Origin: Haemophilus sp.
GTDB lineage: Bacteria > Pseudomonadota > Gammaproteobacteria > Enterobacterales > Pasteurellaceae
DNA length: 6,678 nucleotides
NCBI GenBank assembly: GCA_019423005.1
Contig: JAHZCF010000024.1
Location: forward strand, 1 to 6,678
Reading direction: 5' to 3'
Every line of letters begins with the position of its first letter. Position 1 is the first letter of the stretch. Positions 5,580 to 6,678 of this stretch are shown in pieces. The notes under the pieces were generated by a model. The model made no database searches. It worked only from the letters and a program-made list of their open reading frames with translations, and was not told the DNA's origin. Both the position numbers and the translations under genes were made by a program.

Positions 5580-6086
5580 ATGGCCGATCCACATATTGAA
5601 TCTCCAATGGATGTTTGGGATAAACTCACCGTCATTATTTATCGCACAGGTTTTGTGATTGCAGCGTTTAGCATCTTGGCTTTAACTTGGTATCCTCAAC
5701 AGGCTCAAATTGCCATATTGATTGCAGCAACTTGTTGTGCATCATCGCTTCATATTTATTTAAAACATTTCCGCTTAACATTCCAATTTGCCACGTGGCT
5801 TGCACTCTTATGTGCGCTTTTAGGTTGGCATGAATTAGCGTTAAGTGGTGCATTAGTAACACTGGGCGGTTTATGTTTTAAAGAATACTTCTGTTTTAGA
5901 GTGCCGCTATTAAATTTACAACCTGCATTTATAGCCGCACTTTGGTTTGCTTGGGTATTTGAAGGTGGTTGGACTGCTCGAATTTTATCGTTGATTGTCG
6001 GCGGATTATTATTGATTCTTGCGGTTCAAAAATGGCGAATGCCATTGCACTTTGATATTGGCGATAAGACAAAGTATCAAATCTAA
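5580..6086 (+). CDS. Inner-membrane protein of unknown function, probably DUF2301 family
   Basis: 168 residues, function not known. About six hydrophobic stretches are visible (roughly residues 16-36, 42-61, 68-84, 86-100, 114-128 and 132-150), with a short polar N-terminus and a soluble tail after 150, so it is an integral inner-membrane protein. There is no signal peptide. The motif LCFKEYFCFR (98-107) between the fourth and fifth segments is the feature I associate with DUF2301; this family call is from memory. Conserved K-E and the cysteines there are the obvious candidates for a functional site. The ATG at 5580 has AAGGAA five bases upstream. No room for a full promoter remains after the mpl hairpin, so it is likely expressed by readthrough from mpl. 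A link to cell-wall recycling is suggested only by this position. A strong terminator follows. Confidence 0.8.
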   Translation: MADPHIESPMDVWDKLTVIIYRTGFVIAAFSILALTWYPQQAQIAILIAATCCASSLHIYLKHFRLTFQFATWLALLCALLGWHELALSGALVTLGGLCFKEYFCFRVPLLNLQPAFIAALWFAWVFEGGWTARILSLIVGGLLLILAVQKWRMPLHFDIGDKTKYQI

Positions 6087-6100
6087 TAAGATTGATAGAT

Positions 6101-6138
6101 AAAGGCATAATGTTTCAGGACATTGTGCCTTTATTTTT
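6101..6138 (+). terminator. Rho-independent terminator of the membrane-protein gene
   Basis: AAAGGCATAATGT (6101-6113) pairs with ACATTGTGCCTTT (6120-6132), 13 pairs including one T-G wobble, around TTCAGG, then ATTTTT. Two more A-T pairs can extend the foot. It begins 14 bases after the stop codon and isolates the receptor gene downstream. Confidence 0.9.
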
Positions 6139-6226
6139 GAGTATTCTATAAAAATTAAAATTGTGATCTTCTTCTCATTTTTAATATAAACCTTAGTTAT
6201 TCGATAGGCTTTCCTAATGATTTGTT

Positions 6227-6245
6227 TATAATAATAATCATTTTC
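6227..6245 (+). promoter_or_regulatory. Fur box over the receptor promoter
   Basis: TATAATAATAATCATTTTC matches 16 of 19 bases of the Fur consensus GATAATGATAATCATTATC. Its first six bases are also a perfect -10 TATAAT, though no good -35 is seen 16 to 18 bases upstream. An alternative promoter is TTGTTT (6222-6227), 17 bases, CATTAT (6245-6250), with the Fur box in the spacer. In either case Fur-Fe2+ bound here would block RNA polymerase, giving expression under iron limitation. The remainder of 6139-6226 is AT-rich with no other feature seen. Confidence 0.85.
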
Positions 6246-6256
6246 ATTATATGGCT

Positions 6257-6263
6257 AAGGAGG
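6257..6263 (+). promoter_or_regulatory. Strong ribosome binding site of the receptor gene
   Basis: AAGGAGG, a full Shine-Dalgarno and the best in the window, is 6 bases upstream of the ATG at 6270. It fixes that start over the out-of-frame ATG at 6274. Confidence 0.88.
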
Positions 6264-6269
6264 ATTGAG

Positions 6270-6678
6270 ATGGATGACTCAAAAAAAGATTATACTACCG
6301 CAACTTTATTGCTTTTTTCTTTTATGGGGATAACCCCTTTAGGAGCTCTGGCGGAAGAAATAAATCAATTGGAAACCATTAATGTTAGTGCAACGGCAGA
6401 AAGTAAGACATTAGCAGGTAAAGATGAGGTTTATAGTAAAAATAATGTCACTGAATATAAAAGCAAAAAAGAGATTGAAACTTATCATTCTCAATCGGTA
6501 TCTGATTTATTAAGTGGTATTACAGGCGTCTATAGTGGCGATGCGCGTAATGGCGGTGCGATTGATCCAATTATTCGAAGTTCTTGGGGGCAAGGGCGAA
6601 TTCCTGTATTAGTTGATGATACTGAACAGGCGATTACCATTTGGCGTGGTTATTCCGGTGTAAGTAATCGTAACTATC
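6270..6678 (+). CDS. TonB-dependent outer-membrane receptor (N-terminal part)
   Basis: The first 136 codons of a gene cut by the right edge, with no stop in frame. Such receptors are 22-strand barrels that import iron chelates, heme or other scarce ligands using TonB-ExbB-ExbD energy. A signal peptide is visible: charged residues, a hydrophobic stretch at 11-25, and a likely cleavage after ALA (26-28). A TonB box of the form ETINVSA (35-41) follows. Next comes plug domain sequence with SVSDLLSGITGVYSGD (about 79-94), then IDPIIRSSWGQGRIPVLVDD (about 101-120), the usual plug pattern of an I-R-G-like segment followed by V-x-V-D-D/G. The stretch TEQAITIWRGYSGVSNRNY marks a subgroup I cannot assign to a ligand. 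The Fur box implies an iron-related substrate such as heme or a siderophore. The gene is a separate unit behind a terminator. Confidence 0.92.
   Translation, partial: MDDSKKDYTTATLLLFSFMGITPLGALAEEINQLETINVSATAESKTLAGKDEVYSKNNVTEYKSKKEIETYHSQSVSDLLSGITGVYSGDARNGGAIDPIIRSSWGQGRIPVLVDDTEQAITIWRGYSGVSNRNY

Noticed and set aside
5934..5942. Uptake-like GCCGCACTT inside the membrane-protein gene
   Set aside because: One mismatch at the outer base and within coding sequence. It may be a weak uptake site, but I cannot tell it from chance.

Overview
This window looks like ordinary chromosome from a Pasteurellaceae species of the Haemophilus type. The main evidence is four perfect copies of the 9-base Haemophilus DNA uptake core AAGTGCGGT (956-964 and 5516-5524 on +; 2041-2049 and 5545-5553 on -). 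AT-rich codon use and proteins of gammaproteobacterial type agree. H. parainfluenzae or a close relative is my guess; the species cannot be fixed from the sequence alone.

Layout, left to right. The window opens inside miaB (+), just past its radical-SAM cysteines, and miaB ends in a hairpin that contains an uptake sequence. A convergent - strand tRNA operon follows, transcribed Gly(GCC)-Leu(TAA)-Lys(TTT), with a recognisable promoter and terminator. Upstream of it on the same strand are pgsA (phosphatidylglycerophosphate synthase) and a typical 2-Cys peroxiredoxin, each with its own terminator. An intergenic region of about 140 bases separates the peroxiredoxin from the divergent + strand genes: metC (cystathionine beta-lyase), mpl (murein tripeptide ligase) and a six-helix membrane protein of unknown role, probably DUF2301. 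The window closes with the first 136 codons of a TonB-dependent outer-membrane receptor behind a strong Fur box.

The genes are mostly separate housekeeping units: tRNA modification and supply, phospholipid synthesis, peroxide detoxification, methionine synthesis, cell-wall recycling, and iron-regulated uptake. Nearly every gene is followed by a clear hairpin, so most are probably transcribed alone. The likely exception is the membrane protein after mpl: only 23 bases lie between the mpl hairpin and its start codon.

I found no phage, insertion sequence, CRISPR array, toxin-antitoxin pair or defence system, and no convincing new system. The points most worth checking are the Fur-controlled receptor of unknown ligand, the inverted uptake-sequence terminator between mpl and the membrane protein, the possible operator in the peroxiredoxin/metC gap, and the pgsA-tRNA arrangement compared with E. 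coli.
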